A DNA stretch of 46,408 bases from assembly GCA_010093515.1 (NCBI GenBank), contig MU001684.1:35440-81847 (forward strand). Direction: 5' to 3'. This document shows positions 1 through 10,681 of this stretch, one piece after another. The stretch is from Lineolata rhizophorae (taxonomy: Eukaryota > Ascomycota > Dothideomycetes > Lineolatales > Lineolataceae). Within the stretch, counting starts at the first letter, position 1; every line of letters starts with the position of its first letter. Made by a program: the position numbers and the translations under genes. A model generated the notes under the pieces. The model did no database searches, was not told where the DNA came from, and worked only from the letters and a program-made list of their open reading frames with translations.

Positions 1-37
1 AGAGTTATGAAGCTTTTCGGAGTGGTGGTGGTGATGA

Positions 38-71
38 GTGAGACACTCGATGGGGTGAGACACTCGGTGGG
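38..71. repeat. 17-bp tandem duplication, two copies
   Basis: Two adjacent 17-bp units (38-54 and 55-71) of the form GTGAGACACTCGRTGGG differ at one base. No function can be read from them. Confidence 0.7.
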
Positions 72-656
72 TGATTACGTTAACATAAATAGACTGTTAA
101 ATAGTGGCGAGCTCCCCAAAGTCCTACGTAGAACAAGTGGCATTTCCCTAGCCGTAACCCGCTAGAAGCCTCACAAGGCCCCGGAAACCCACGGCATTGG
201 GACCCGGCTTTCGGCACCTAAGACCCCCGAGGAGTACCCATAGATGGGCTGCATAGCGGGCCTTCGCCCGCTGGGTCTGCATTCTCAATACCACCACCGC
301 CGCCACCACCTGTAACCAGGCCTCCGTACTTCTATCTGGCCATACCGTTATCTCTCCTATTACAACAGCTCGATACAACAAACGCGTAACATTCGCAACG
401 GTTGTCGTACAGAGCAAAGTGGCGATCCTGGAGCCAAGTTCAACCCCCGAGAACTTGCGGCAATTAGCGATCTAACAACGCCGCATTCTACGTCGGGCCG
501 GCCGATTAATCCGTTCTGCGGGACGTTGGGTGCAAAAAGAAAAGGCAAATGAGCTACCCGTAGGAGGGAGAACGAAGTGAAAAGGTGGTCTTGCATTCCA
601 TGGCACTCTCTAGGTCCAAAAGATAATCTAATCAGAGCGACGGTCCTGCTCGCCTT

Positions 657-662
657 TATAAA
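657..662 (+). promoter_or_regulatory. TATA-like box upstream of first DUF3669-type gene
   Basis: TATAAA occurs 128 bp before the ATG at 785, a plausible distance for a fungal TATA box followed by a short leader. The call rests on sequence match and position only. Confidence 0.4.
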
Positions 663-784
663 GGCCCTGACAACCCATCTTTCTGTTCGCTCTACATCCA
701 TAGTTCCTCACTGCTTTAGCTACTGAAAATACTCTTCGCTTCACATTATCAACGTCCGTCGTCAATACCATAATCACCAGAACG

Positions 785-2089
785 ATGTACAAGACAGCCA
801 CCAAGGTTACTGCTCCAGTTGCAGAACTCACTCCGACTCCTTCTGAACCCGTTCTTGTCTGGCGCGAGATCGGCGCAGGCGCATGTGGCATCGTGTACTC
901 CGAGCCTGTCAGCACGACCACCGTGACCACACCAACAAAAAGGAGCTCGTGTGCCGCTCTGAAACTTTCCCGACACTCTCCGCATGATCTCTATCACGAC
1001 TACAGATGTCATGTCGGAATAGCCTCCAGCCTCCAAGTGAGCCGTGCGACATCCCGCGAGGCCGCTACGCTGCTCGCATCGCTGCGCCTCCCCTCACCGC
1101 TCAACTTTGTGCATGCTGGCGACAATACCTGGTGGGCGGCTCGTAGCCGCAACTATGAGCTGCCATTCCCACTGCAGGAGCGGGTGCGGCTGGAGATTGG
1201 CGGCAGCGATCATGGAGATGACTCTAGCATAGGCAGCGCCGCGGTGGGCAGGTCACAACGAGACGGAGCGCTTCCTGCGGTTCTTATATCCACGCGCATT
1301 CCGCCGCTCCCACAGCGTGCCCATGCCTACCTCATAAACGCATACTGCGCTCCACACTTGGTTGACAGAGCGCACGCTGATGGCACAAACGGCGATGCGC
1401 TAGCAAGGGTGTACTTGGGGCGCGGGCGCCGGTACGAGAGTCGCGACGGAGAGGGGCGCCAGGCACCTAGAAGATTCTTCACGTTGAGAAACTTTGGACT
1501 GAGCGTAGCGAAGTTGGAGGATCTGTTGCTTAAGATGAATGGGGTTACCAAGGAGGGCGCAGCAGACGTTGTTAGGCACCTGGCAACCACGATGGGCGCA
1601 GCACTGGCAGTTATGCATTCAGTCGCTAAACTAGATGCGCGGGATGTAGAGTTTGTGCTTGGAGGCTCTTCGCTAGGGGAGAGGGCGGCGGTCTCTATGA
1701 ATGACATCGCCGCCACAGCTAAATCCCTTGCGAGCTCGCAGCTCAACGCCAGGTCAGACCCGCCTGGTACTGCATCCACCGCACTCACTCAGTCTGGTAT
1801 GGCCTTTTATCTTCTCGATTTCAACCAATGCCGCCATATAGGACGCGATAATACCGCAGTCGACACCGCAGTCGACGCCTTTTTCGTCAACGATCCGTAT
1901 TATCCGCGCCCGCCATGCCGTAGCGATAGCAGTACCGATGGCGAGTACGATGAGGAGAGGAAGCTCTGGGATGCCTTTGTGGACGGGTACCTGGGGTTGT
2001 GCAGCGCAATGACACACTCTGAAGCAGGAATGTGGCCGGGAGCGAAGTTTATTGAGCAGTGCGAGAGGCGGCTGTGTCACGGATCGTAG
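785..2089 (+). CDS. DUF3669-type protein (first of tandem pair)
   Basis: One uninterrupted frame of 434 residues. From memory it resembles the fungal DUF3669 family, often labelled zinc finger protein in databases, whose biochemical role is unknown to me. Landmarks are a glycine-rich start (REIGAGACGIVY, about 27-38), the segment around residue 280 with the pattern MHSVAKLDARDVEFVLG, the LLDFNQC element near 340, and a C-terminal VNDPYYPRP block followed by LWDAFVDGYL. The glycine loop, Asp-rich middle and DFN element recall a degenerate kinase-like fold, which is inference. A paralogue lies directly downstream on the same strand. The start was chosen at the first ATG, after a TATA-like box at 657. 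There is no signal peptide or obvious membrane segment. Family assignment is fairly sure; function is not known. Confidence 0.75.
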   Translation: MYKTATKVTAPVAELTPTPSEPVLVWREIGAGACGIVYSEPVSTTTVTTPTKRSSCAALKLSRHSPHDLYHDYRCHVGIASSLQVSRATSREAATLLASLRLPSPLNFVHAGDNTWWAARSRNYELPFPLQERVRLEIGGSDHGDDSSIGSAAVGRSQRDGALPAVLISTRIPPLPQRAHAYLINAYCAPHLVDRAHADGTNGDALARVYLGRGRRYESRDGEGRQAPRRFFTLRNFGLSVAKLEDLLLKMNGVTKEGAADVVRHLATTMGAALAVMHSVAKLDARDVEFVLGGSSLGERAAVSMNDIAATAKSLASSQLNARSDPPGTASTALTQSGMAFYLLDFNQCRHIGRDNTAVDTAVDAFFVNDPYYPRPPCRSDSSTDGEYDEERKLWDAFVDGYLGLCSAMTHSEAGMWPGAKFIEQCERRLCHGS

Positions 2090-2768
2090 AGCAAATTGTC
2101 ATTTTCAACATGTTTAGGGCGTTAAGTATTGAATAAGTACTATAAGTACGTTCAGCATCACGGAGCGCGCAGATTTGATAAACAGATTTACGTTGAATTG
2201 AGGTGAAGAAAGGAACGGGGAGCTCCCATCCACGAACTATCTACGCAGTAAAACAACATCCGCACAGGATTTGGGCACGTAAATTAGGCTGCATCAGAAC
2301 TCCTGTTGATCGCGGGCGGAGCCTCACACTTCCGTCCGCACCTCAATCCGATAGCATAAAGTGCGTTATTTGTGCCGTGCCGCCCGTAATACTGTCCTTC
2401 GACACTAACCATATAGAGATGTTATCGACTATTCTAAGCCTAAGCATATCTAGAAGTCGCTTCGCTTGACTAGCTGTGATAGGGGCTTCTCCGTAAATTA
2501 GGTACCTAGGCTTCCTAGCGCGTGCATAGCTTGGAAATTGCTCCGCGCAGCACTCAACATTGCGCTTGACCGTGAAAGTATTGTAAAGAAGTCGCAAACA
2601 TCAAGATAAGCTTGATGGGCCGCTTCCAATTCCTAATGCACTAAGACAATCTCCGTAACCTCACTGCTCTCATTGTAGACAGATCTCGAGCTTTTCAACG
2701 GTCTCGCCTCTATTGTGTGTTTCATTGTACAAGCCCCTTTTGTTTGTATTCACACCTGTTCCTATACA
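2090..2768. other. Spacer between the two DUF3669-type genes
   Basis: No gene is supported; frames here are under 90 codons and share nothing with neighbours. It presumably holds the 3' end of the first copy and the promoter of the second. Confidence 0.5.
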
Positions 2769-4122
2769 ATGAATTCTAAGACTCCCAAAACGCTATCAAT
2801 GGCCGCCTTAGACTTAGCTACGTCCTCGCCTAGCCCTATTATATCATCCAAGGCCCCAGTCCATACAGGACCTACGTTCGCAAAGGAGATGCAATTCCAC
2901 GCTCCTCGTGCGGAAAGTTACGAAAACTGGCGCGAAATTAGGTCCGGTGCCTATAGAAAAAAACGTCTACGGAGAACCGGGGAGCACGAACGCTTACAGG
3001 CTAGCCCGCCAGAATGATGACCAGCTCTGGAACGAATATATCTGCTACTCCAAAGTAGTAAGGGCGTACGAGGATCTACGCCGAGCGAACCCGCCGCAAC
3101 CACGCGACTTTCTGGGCACGATGCGTGTGCCGGAGCCCCGCTATTTTGTGAACAAAAACGATGAAGAATGGTGGGCAGTCCACCGTGAGAAAGTGCCCGC
3201 CATCTCAGAGCAAGGCCAAGGTGGACCAGGCCACGTCGTCTGTATGGAGAGGGTACTCCCGTTGCCACAATCCCTACGCGACACGTTCGTGGACAACTGG
3301 GGTCCTACAAACAGGGATGATGCTAAAAGAGATCCGAGAAATGCCGACTGCATCGCCCGGATCTACTTGGGCCAGGAAGACGAGCGGACTTCTGGGCGTG
3401 TAAGCTTTTTTACCTTGCGGAATTTCAAACTTCCTGTTGCGCGGCTGCACGCATTGAAATGTGATGTGGATGGAATGACAAAATTGCTCGGGGCCACACT
3501 AGCTATCATTCATTGGGAGGCCGGCCTGGACAGCAGAGATATCGAGGTGGTGGTGGGTTCAAAGCCCACCTACACCGAAATAGTTGTTATCGAGGAACTG
3601 TCAAAGCTTCCGACAAGTACCTCTACGCGGAGGGCTGGAATTCATTATCCCAACTTCCTAAACCGGGAAATATCGTTATGGGTAATAGACTTCAACTTAT
3701 GCCGGCCGATTAATCGGAACGAAGAGGAAACGATGTTAGCAGTAGAAGCCTTTTGGAAGAACGATCCTTATTTTCCGCGACCACATACTAACTCCGACAT
3801 GATTAATGCATTATGGGACATATTTATGGCAAGCTACTTAGAGGCCTGCAGCTTATTGCACAATGGCGAGGAAGCCCTGAAGTTTAGCCGCCTGTTCTTG
3901 TCAAAGTGCGAGCAGAGAGGTTTGCAAAGGAGGAACGTTTGGCCAAACCAATGCTGCTGGATCTCCTCCCTCGTGATTAGATGTCCCTGGCCGTCTGGCC
4001 CTTTTTCTCTGTCCTTTGATTCGCTATGCAGCATTATGTTCTTTGTTCTAGGTCGTTCCTTATTCGAGCTGCCAACTAAATGTAGGAATATTCAAATCTG
4101 TTATCGCTCTACAAGGTGTTAG
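2769..4122 (+). pseudogene. DUF3669-type paralogue with a frameshift
   Basis: A second copy of the gene at 785 in the same orientation. It shares the landmarks in order: WREI near the start, YGEPGSTNAYRL, IHWEAGLDSRDIEVVVG, LWVIDFNLCRPIN, KNDPYFPRP and LWDIFMASYL. The N-terminal part (from ATG 2769, or ATG 2799) runs in one frame and the rest in the next frame. The change of frame falls at a run of seven A at 2957-2963. Removing one A would give RKNVYGEP in line with the first copy's GIVYSEP, so the glycine loop is interrupted. The frame then runs about 55 residues past the end of the first copy. A short intron could in principle hide the shift, but I see no good donor and acceptor pair. A base-calling error in the A run is the main alternative to true decay. 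Confidence 0.65.
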
Positions 4123-4572
4123 CATGAAACACGTGCGGTGTGAAAAGCGCTCGAACGTACTCGTGCAAATCCTGAGCTCACAAGCGTCAGGAAAGCATGA
4201 AATTGTGAAGTAAACCGCCGAGCTAGCACGATAAGCTGAAAAGGTGGCGATACTGAAAGGTAGATAGGCCACTCTAGTTTTGATGACGATGCCTCTTGCC
4301 TAGAATGGCCGTACCTCAGGCTTCATTCGACAAGTACAAACCCCCTAAACCTTTTTTTTGTTTTTTTTTTGTTTTTTTTTTTTGTTTTTTTTTGCAAGAT
4401 GAAAGCCGAGTGGTTTGGGCGCGACGCGAAAACATTGAGAGAAGATTTGCCCTAGTAATAATCACACAGTTAGTAAGCTCCTTTGGTGATAACAACCGCT
4501 AGCTCAAATTTGCGTCCACAGACCATCTGTGCGCGTCGCGTCCGCTCACCTCTCCGAGACAGTGTTTCCACC
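4123..4572. other. Intergenic region upstream of ASK1
   Basis: No gene is seen. It contains the long T tract at 4352-4393 and ends in the probable ASK1 leader, with a CCACC context before the ATG at 4573. Confidence 0.5.
4352..4393. repeat. G-punctuated poly(T) tract
   Basis: Runs of 8, 10, 12 and 9 T are separated by single G bases. The tract lies about 180 bp before the ASK1 ATG. Such poly(dA:dT) tracts are known to disfavour nucleosomes in yeast promoters; its role here is inference. Confidence 0.8.
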
Positions 4573-6084
4573 ATGGCGCGGCCAAGCACAATGACAATGC
4601 GCAATCTTACGCTCACTGAAGAGTTGGAGAAGCTTGAACAGTCAATCACACTCACGCTACAAGGTAATGGCTCCCGTACTCTACGCGTCTAGACGCGGTA
4701 GCAGCTCAAACTGACCGGCACGATAGAGATCGACCACAATTTCAGCCGCGCACACCGCATCGTCACCACCAGCATCCTGCCAGTTGTGGAGCAATACGCG
4801 AAGCATTCAGAAGCTGTTTGGGAGGGTTCGAAGGTTCGCATGCTCCAACTACCACAGCGGTCGGCCGCCGCGCTAACACGGCCCAGTTCTGGAAACAATT
4901 CTTCGAAGCGAGCGCGAATGTGTCTCTCTCGGGCTACGAGGACGTCGCCAACCAGTCCGAGGGCGGAGACGTCGACTCCCGCACCTATGACGACCACACA
5001 ACGACACAGGAAGGCTACACGGAGACAACCGCCGACCAGACGATTTCGTCGGACGCGGGCGAGAAGCCGGCCAAGCCGACTGGCGTTGACTACGACGATG
5101 TGGACAGCACCCCTCTAATGTCGTCGCCTTCGGTTGCCCACGCACACAGCACGCCCAGGGCTCCAACGCAATCCCGGGTCCAGACCGAGCCAAGCGCCGA
5201 CGAGGAGCCCTCCTTCGCCGAGTACCCTTCTCCCTACGAGACGCTCAAGCGCGAGATCCACGGCGAGACCTCGCCGCCCGGAACCAGCGCCGCCGCCAAG
5301 GATGCGCGCGCCCCGCCCAAGACTCCCGGCAAGCAGACGCTCCCCGACATGTCCATGTCGCCCTCGTCGTCGCCCTTCGCCCCGGCCCCGCCGTCCGTCT
5401 CGTCGGCCGCGACGGGACGTCGCGCCAACCCCAACACCGACCCGCTCCTGCACCACGTCCTCAACAAGACGTACCGCATCGCGGCGACGCCGCACACGGC
5501 GCGCAAGACGACGACGACGGGGACCACGCCGGGCAGAGGAGCCGGAGCCGGAGCCGAAGCCGGCGCCAGCACGGCCAGGCAGCTGACCTTCGACGACAGC
5601 TCTCCGCTGTCGAGTCCGGCGGCGCCGCCGCCCCAGCTGCGCGCCGACATCTTCTCGTCGCCGCTGAAGTCGCCGGTGCGGACGCCCGGCGTGAGCGTGC
5701 AGACGCCCGGCAGGAAGCAGAGAGCCGGCGGCGGTCGGGACAGGGACGAGGAAGGAACGCCGCCCGGCACGAGGACCTACGGTGGGGGGGGAGGAGGGGG
5801 AGGAGGGTTGTGGGACTCGGACAGCGACGAAGAAGAGTTCAGCCCGCCCAAGACCATGATGTTCCACGTGCCGCAGGGCCGCGTCCTTCAGACGCCAGGT
5901 ACGTGGCTTGTTCCGCCCGCAAGGATTGCTTGTACGCTAACAACTGCTCGTTCTAGCGCGTGAGGCCAGCAAACGCATAGTCGATGACCTGTTGTTGACG
6001 GCAGGTGGCGATTTCTCGGACGATGGACAGGAGAACAGTCCAAGCGTGGTACGACCTGACCGTGAACTTGACGACAGCTTTTGA
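4573..6084 (+). CDS. ASK1: DASH complex subunit Ask1
   Basis: Ask1 is a subunit of the DASH/Dam1 ring that couples kinetochores to spindle microtubules. Four exons fit: 4573-4663, 4727-4833, 4887-5898 and 5957-6084, giving 445 residues. Introns of 63, 53 and 58 nt all have GT-AG ends. The family core is at the N-terminus: LTLTEELEKLEQSITLTLQ, then EIDHNFSRAHRIVTTSILP, then FWKQFFEASANVSLSGYED. The remainder is a long acidic, Ser/Pro/Thr-rich tail with many SP and TP sites, in line with the known Cdk and Aurora control of this subunit. A glycine run (about residues 360-368) followed by DSDSDEEE lies near the end. The last exon ends in ELDDSF. It is convergent with the acetyltransferase gene. 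Family assignment is firm; exon joins are by consensus and frame. Confidence 0.92.
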
Positions 6085-6484
6085 GGACGTTTGCTTCTTA
6101 TTCCATCTGTGTGGGTGGATATGTATCAACAGCGTACATTTTGTGCTGCCTATCAACCAATGGTGGCCACTTTGTTCCATCCTATGCCGCCGAATTATGA
6201 ACAAGGTTCAACAATGGATGATTGTTCAACAGCTTGTAGACTCCAAATCAACAGATGAGCGTCCAAGACGCTAGCACAGATACGTCTCTTGGTTTAGTAT
6301 ACATCCCGTCGCGCAAAGGTGACGCGGTAGAAAGCAGAAAGCGCCACGCAAGCGATGCGACAGGGATGCAGGAATAGCGTCCCAACTCTCTAAATTCGCG
6401 ATATCGAACGACGCTCCAAGCAACCGGCGACCCGTATATGCAACCCATCCCATCTAGTGGTATCCAACGACGCGCTTACGTATC
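6085..6484. other. Convergent 3' region between ASK1 and CAT2
   Basis: Both genes end here, and no coding sequence is supported between them. Confidence 0.6.
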
Positions 6485-8590
6485 TTACAGCTTCGCCTTC
6501 GGCTTCTCCATCGTCGGCACCATAACGTCCCTGATATCGCCCGCAGCTTCGTTCAAATAGTGCGACATCCGTTCGCATCCGAGGTGCTTGCTGACCACGT
6601 TAAATTGAATGCTGTTTTCGTTGATCATGTAGGCGATGCTGCGTGTCTGGTCAGCGACTGCTTATCGTCAAAGAACGGGTTGAACAACGCACCCCCAGCC
6701 GTCATCGATAACCTGACTCCAACCGTAGCCGTTGAAGTACTCCGAGCTGAGCTGCGAGCTCGAGATGTACCACGTGCAGCTATACGTGTATGCCGGATCC
6801 CGGTAAATGCTCGGCAGCTCCTCGCCGTCCTTGAGTAACTTCTTCAGCCCAAACAAGTGACGATCAACGCCACGCCCATCGCTGGCATCCGTGATGTACT
6901 TGACGTGCGCGTTCAGAGCCTTCCGGAACAGCTCCGCGCATTCGTTCGCGGGGACGGCCGGGTCGCACATGGCGTCGCAAAAGGCGACACTCTCGTCCGA
7001 AACCGTACGGCAGGTCTCCGTGCGGCCCTGTTGAAAGCGTCGCGTGGCGGCAGACTCGTACGTCGGGCGGTTCTTTCCGTACATCTTGCGGTAGGCAAGC
7101 TGGATTATCATCTGCACGTAGGCATCGGGCGAACATCGGAATTGCTTGATAAGTCCCTTGCCGTAGCCCTGGTAAGCTTGCACGCGCAGCTCGTGCTGGC
7201 CAATCTGGTACTCGAAATGCGTCTCAGCCGCCCGAATGTCTTCCTCAAGCTGCGCATCAAGCGTAAACCGGAGCGGCATCGGCTCGGGAAGGTTGGATCG
7301 CACTGAGGCGTCGTCAAAGTCGAGCTTGTTGCCGAAGATGACGGCGTTCGCGTAGTCGTTCAGGCGATGAGTTGGTGTGCCGTCCATCATGCTATGCTCG
7401 CCCATGAAGCCCGACGTTCCGTTGTCGTTGATGATGAATTGAAGGGGCTTGTCAAACCACCGATTGCGCCCGTCGCCGTGCCAGTACTGGCGCGCACGCT
7501 CGTCCAGGGTCACCGGCGTGGCATCGTCGAGGCAAACGACGAAGGACGACGACTCGATAGTCTCCAGGGCGGCAGCGTTGCTGGGATGAGCTTTTAGGAG
7601 ACGGGCGTGGACATCGGCCCACACGTCGCGGTTCTGAGTCGTCAGCACTCCAACGGGCGGGCTCTTCTCGGCCATCTGGTACACCCGCCGGAATAGCTTC
7701 TCGAGCTCCGACGTGTTCAGCTGCTTGCCGTTGACCGCGTGCGGGACCTTGAAGAACTGATTCTTTCGAATCACCACCAGGTGCTCGTTCGCCTGGAAAG
7801 GGTACTTGACCGGGTAGTCGGACGGCTTGGCGGGCTTCCTGCAGGCATTGAACATCCACTCGTAGCTGCTCATGGCCATGGGGAGCTTCTTCATGTACTC
7901 GGGCTCGAGCGTCTTGCCGTCCACTTGCTTCTTGAACTCGAGCACGGCCGTGGCCATGGCGGCGGCGCGCTTGGCGGGGTCCCGCCGCTTGCGGTCGTCC
8001 CGGTGGGAGTAGAAGTAGCTGACGTAGGGCACGACGGGGTCCCGGACCGCCAGGTACGCGGCCTCGTTCCACCAGTCAATGATCCAATTCCGTACGCCGG
8101 GCTGCTCCCGCCTGGCGACGAGGCGCTTCTGCAGCGTCTCGCCGGCGCCGCCGGGGGCGGCGAACTCGTCGACGGCCTTAGTGGTGGCCTCGAACTCGGC
8201 CGCGCTGAGGAGCGGGTGCACGGACTTGAGGTAGCGCTGGGCGGTTTCCTGCAGCGAGGGGACGGGAAGGCGCGGCAGCGAGTCCTCGAAGCGGAGCATC
8301 GCGCCCTTGCTCGGGTCTTCGCGGTAGCCTGCCAGAGTGAGCGCGGGCGCCGGCGGCGGGGCGGGTGCGCCGGGCGCGGGACGTACCTTCCGGCAGGGAG
8401 CTGCTCGCGCGCTTTGCGGCGGGCGCCATGGTGAGGATCTGCGGAGGGTGCTGTCAGCCAAAGCGTGCTGTGCGGACGCGGTCGTCGGCCTTGCCTGGGA
8501 CGAAGCTGCCTGGGGAGAGCGGCGGCGCAGGAGGGAAGTGGACGACGACCAGGCCGGGGATCGAGCAGCCCGGGCTACTGCATTGAACAT
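6485..8590 (-). CDS. CAT2: Carnitine O-acetyltransferase (peroxisomal/mitochondrial)
   Basis: The enzyme moves acetyl groups between CoA and carnitine so that acetyl units can leave peroxisomes and enter mitochondria. The body matches the choline/carnitine acyltransferase family, with the catalytic His in GFMGEHSMMDGTPT (residue 326 in the short form). The C-terminus needs a 54-nt intron at 6639-6692, after which the last exon ends in EKPKAKL, a PTS1 peroxisomal signal. At the 5' end two products are possible. Splicing a 58-nt intron (8329-8386, GTACGT donor) joins an exon from ATG 8429 and gives 610 residues without a presequence. Leaving that intron in keeps an open frame from ATG 8590, adding about 88 residues rich in Arg, Ala and Ser with almost no acidic residues, like a mitochondrial presequence. 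Dual targeting of this enzyme from one gene is established in fungi; the exact mechanism here is inference. Confidence 0.9.
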
Positions 8591-8693
8591 TGCGGTGGAG
8601 GCCGGCGGCGGGGAGTTGAGACGACAAAATGACGGGACGCGGGCGATCAGGTGTCGCTGGGGCGCGGGACTAGCTCAGCCCTTATTAGGTCGA

Positions 8694-8905
8694 CCTCGGT
8701 CGTCGGGAAGGCACGAGGCGTGCGTGCCGGCGTCTGGCGGGCCAAAGGGGGAATGGCATCTGCCCGCGCCTGCCGTCGCCGCTCCCGTGCGCCCATGCTC
8801 CCATGGTGCGGTACTCGCTCCCCGCGTCCCGCCTTCCGCGCCGTTCTCGCTTGCGCCGGCCCAGCCCTGCCCAGCCCAGCCATGTACCGATCCGCCGAGC
8901 CTCGG
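8694..8905. promoter_or_regulatory. Two CCTCGG motifs upstream of CAT2
   Basis: CCTCGG occurs at 8694-8699 and 8900-8905; the second sits inside GCCGAGCCTCGGC. CCTCGG is the established core of the FarA/FarB fatty-acid regulators in Aspergillus, whose targets include peroxisomal and carnitine acetyltransferase genes. In GC-rich DNA the motif can arise by chance. Confidence 0.35.
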
Positions 8906-10594
8906 CTCCCGGTGACGCCATGCTGGCATAGCCGCGGCCGCTCGGCCGACTGCCGGCTACCATCACGTGCGCGCCTCTCTCCCTTTCATCTTAAAAGAAA
9001 GCCATGAAAAAAATTTTTTTTGTTCAGGCGCATGTCCGCCTTGCGCCGGCGCGCTCCTGCGACTACCGCACAAACAATGTCTGCACCTCAACTTTCGGGC
9101 TGGCCTTGAACTGGGGCGCTGGGCAAGCCTCCCCCGCAAAGATGCTGTGCAGGCTTCACGCTCGCGACAGAGAGATCGCTCTGCCGCCCAGCCACAGCCG
9201 CAGAACGACGTCCTGCATTGGGACCTTCGACCAAGCCGCACGAAAGGAGCTTTCCAACATGGTGCCGCCACACCATTCGCCCGTGCTGTCGCCCAGCCCC
9301 TCGCCCCTTTTCATCGACACGCCATCGGCGCCGCCTCCACAACTAAAATAATGCTTTCGTCGCCCAGGTCAAACGCCCACCAAACCTTATCCACACAAGA
9401 AAAACGCAAAGTCTGGACTACGGGCCATTGATTTTGTAGGCGCACGTCTGAGCTTGCTACTGCCGCTTCAATCACCATATGTCAGGCCACTAGCCGAAGT
9501 ATGGAGGACTGTCCGACGTACCAAGGCACGTAACGTCGGTTTCGGCCAATCCGAGCCTCAAGACGCTCTTCTTAAGCCGAGACCTTCAGACGTCCTTCTA
9601 AAATCGCGCCTGACTTCGGCGCGAAGTTCTTTCATCCAGGCAGCTGCGCACTCGCGAACAATGTTCCGTGCTTCCCGTGGAAGTTGAAGTTGGGGTTGGC
9701 TTGGCATCTCGTCCGCTAAGACAGTGGTTGTAGAAGCCACACGCTCTCATTATAGTTCCGGGGACACCCCTCGCATAAAGCATATTCTACTTGCAATGAG
9801 TGATTGAGTTTGGCCCGTGCCCTCTAACATACCATCCGCTTTCAATTGGCGCTCCGTGCACCGACAGATCGCTGCGTGCATGTTCCGACTGATGAGAGTC
9901 CAAACATGCGGCTGCCACCATCCTAGAGAAGTGCTTCGGCTCACCGCTGTGCGCAGTATGGGCACTTCCAACCTCGCGAATCATGCGGGCGTGCATCTTC
10001 CTATATATATACATTTGTCCGCTTCAGGTTAGCTCATTGTCAGCCCTGTAAGGGGAGCCATGCAGATCGAATTCAATGATGATCAGCCGTCTACCAAGAC
10101 CCCGGGGATAGGCCTATTGCTCCTATGCAAGGGCTTGTTTGTGTAGGCCCAAAGGAATCATAATAAGGTGGCGCCCTTTGGGGTGTTTCTCATTACTCCA
10201 AGCTTTAATTCCGAATAAGCTAGGACATATCATGCTCCGGGAGCGAGTCTCCTTCCGGAACGGCACGTCCGTCTTGTTTCCGACCTTGGGTTCCTGCTCC
10301 GTACGTAGGTCTTCGCTAGAATGAATAAGCAGTTGAAGCAAAAGCCGCGCAGAACGAGCAGCAGGCGCCTCTTGCCGCGCGATCCGGCTACGTATGGTCA
10401 CGATGCTGACGGTGAGTGAATTTTGGAGTCCTGGCGGTTGCGAGGTGAAAAGCGCCCCTAAACGGGAATGGCGTGCGCGGGCCGACGCCCTTTCCGACGG
10501 GGCGGTGCCGGGAAAGCTCGAGCCCGCCAGCTCTCGGTCGTCCGAGCCAAACCTCGTCCTTCTCTCATATACACGCCGAACCCGCTCCTCTCTC

Positions 10595-10681
10595 CGGCCT
10601 CGCCTAGCTCCGTCATCCATCCGCCGTCCATCCCCAACTCCTCTCCCGCTTGCCTTCTCCGCTCTTTCTCGGCCGCCCACC
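10595..10681 (+). promoter_or_regulatory. Pyrimidine-rich 5' leader of malate dehydrogenase
   Basis: A stretch dominated by C and T leads straight into CCCACCATG at 10682. CT-rich leaders are common in highly expressed filamentous fungal genes. No transcription start can be placed exactly. Confidence 0.4.

Larger units (their letters stand above)
1..784. other. Upstream intergenic region
   Basis: No gene is recognised here. Open frames on the minus strand (up to 113 codons) have no domain or codon pattern I can support. The left edge holds a 17-bp direct duplication and the right part is the likely promoter of the gene starting at 785, with a TATA-like box at 657. Confidence 0.5.
8591..10681. 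other. Divergent intergenic region between CAT2 and malate dehydrogenase
   Basis: No gene is supported, though GC-rich open frames exist on both strands. It holds both promoters, two CCTCGG motifs near CAT2, an A7T8 tract at 9007-9021, and a pyrimidine-rich leader before 10682. Confidence 0.55.

Noticed and set aside
497-3715. Identical 15-mer GCCGGCCGATTAATC at 497 and 3701
   Set aside because: I considered a remnant of a third DUF3669-type copy upstream, but flanking sequence does not align, and one such match in a window of this size can arise by chance.
5115-5867. 250-codon Arg/Gly-rich frame opposite ASK1
   Set aside because: It mirrors the low-complexity ASK1 tail and has no motif of its own.
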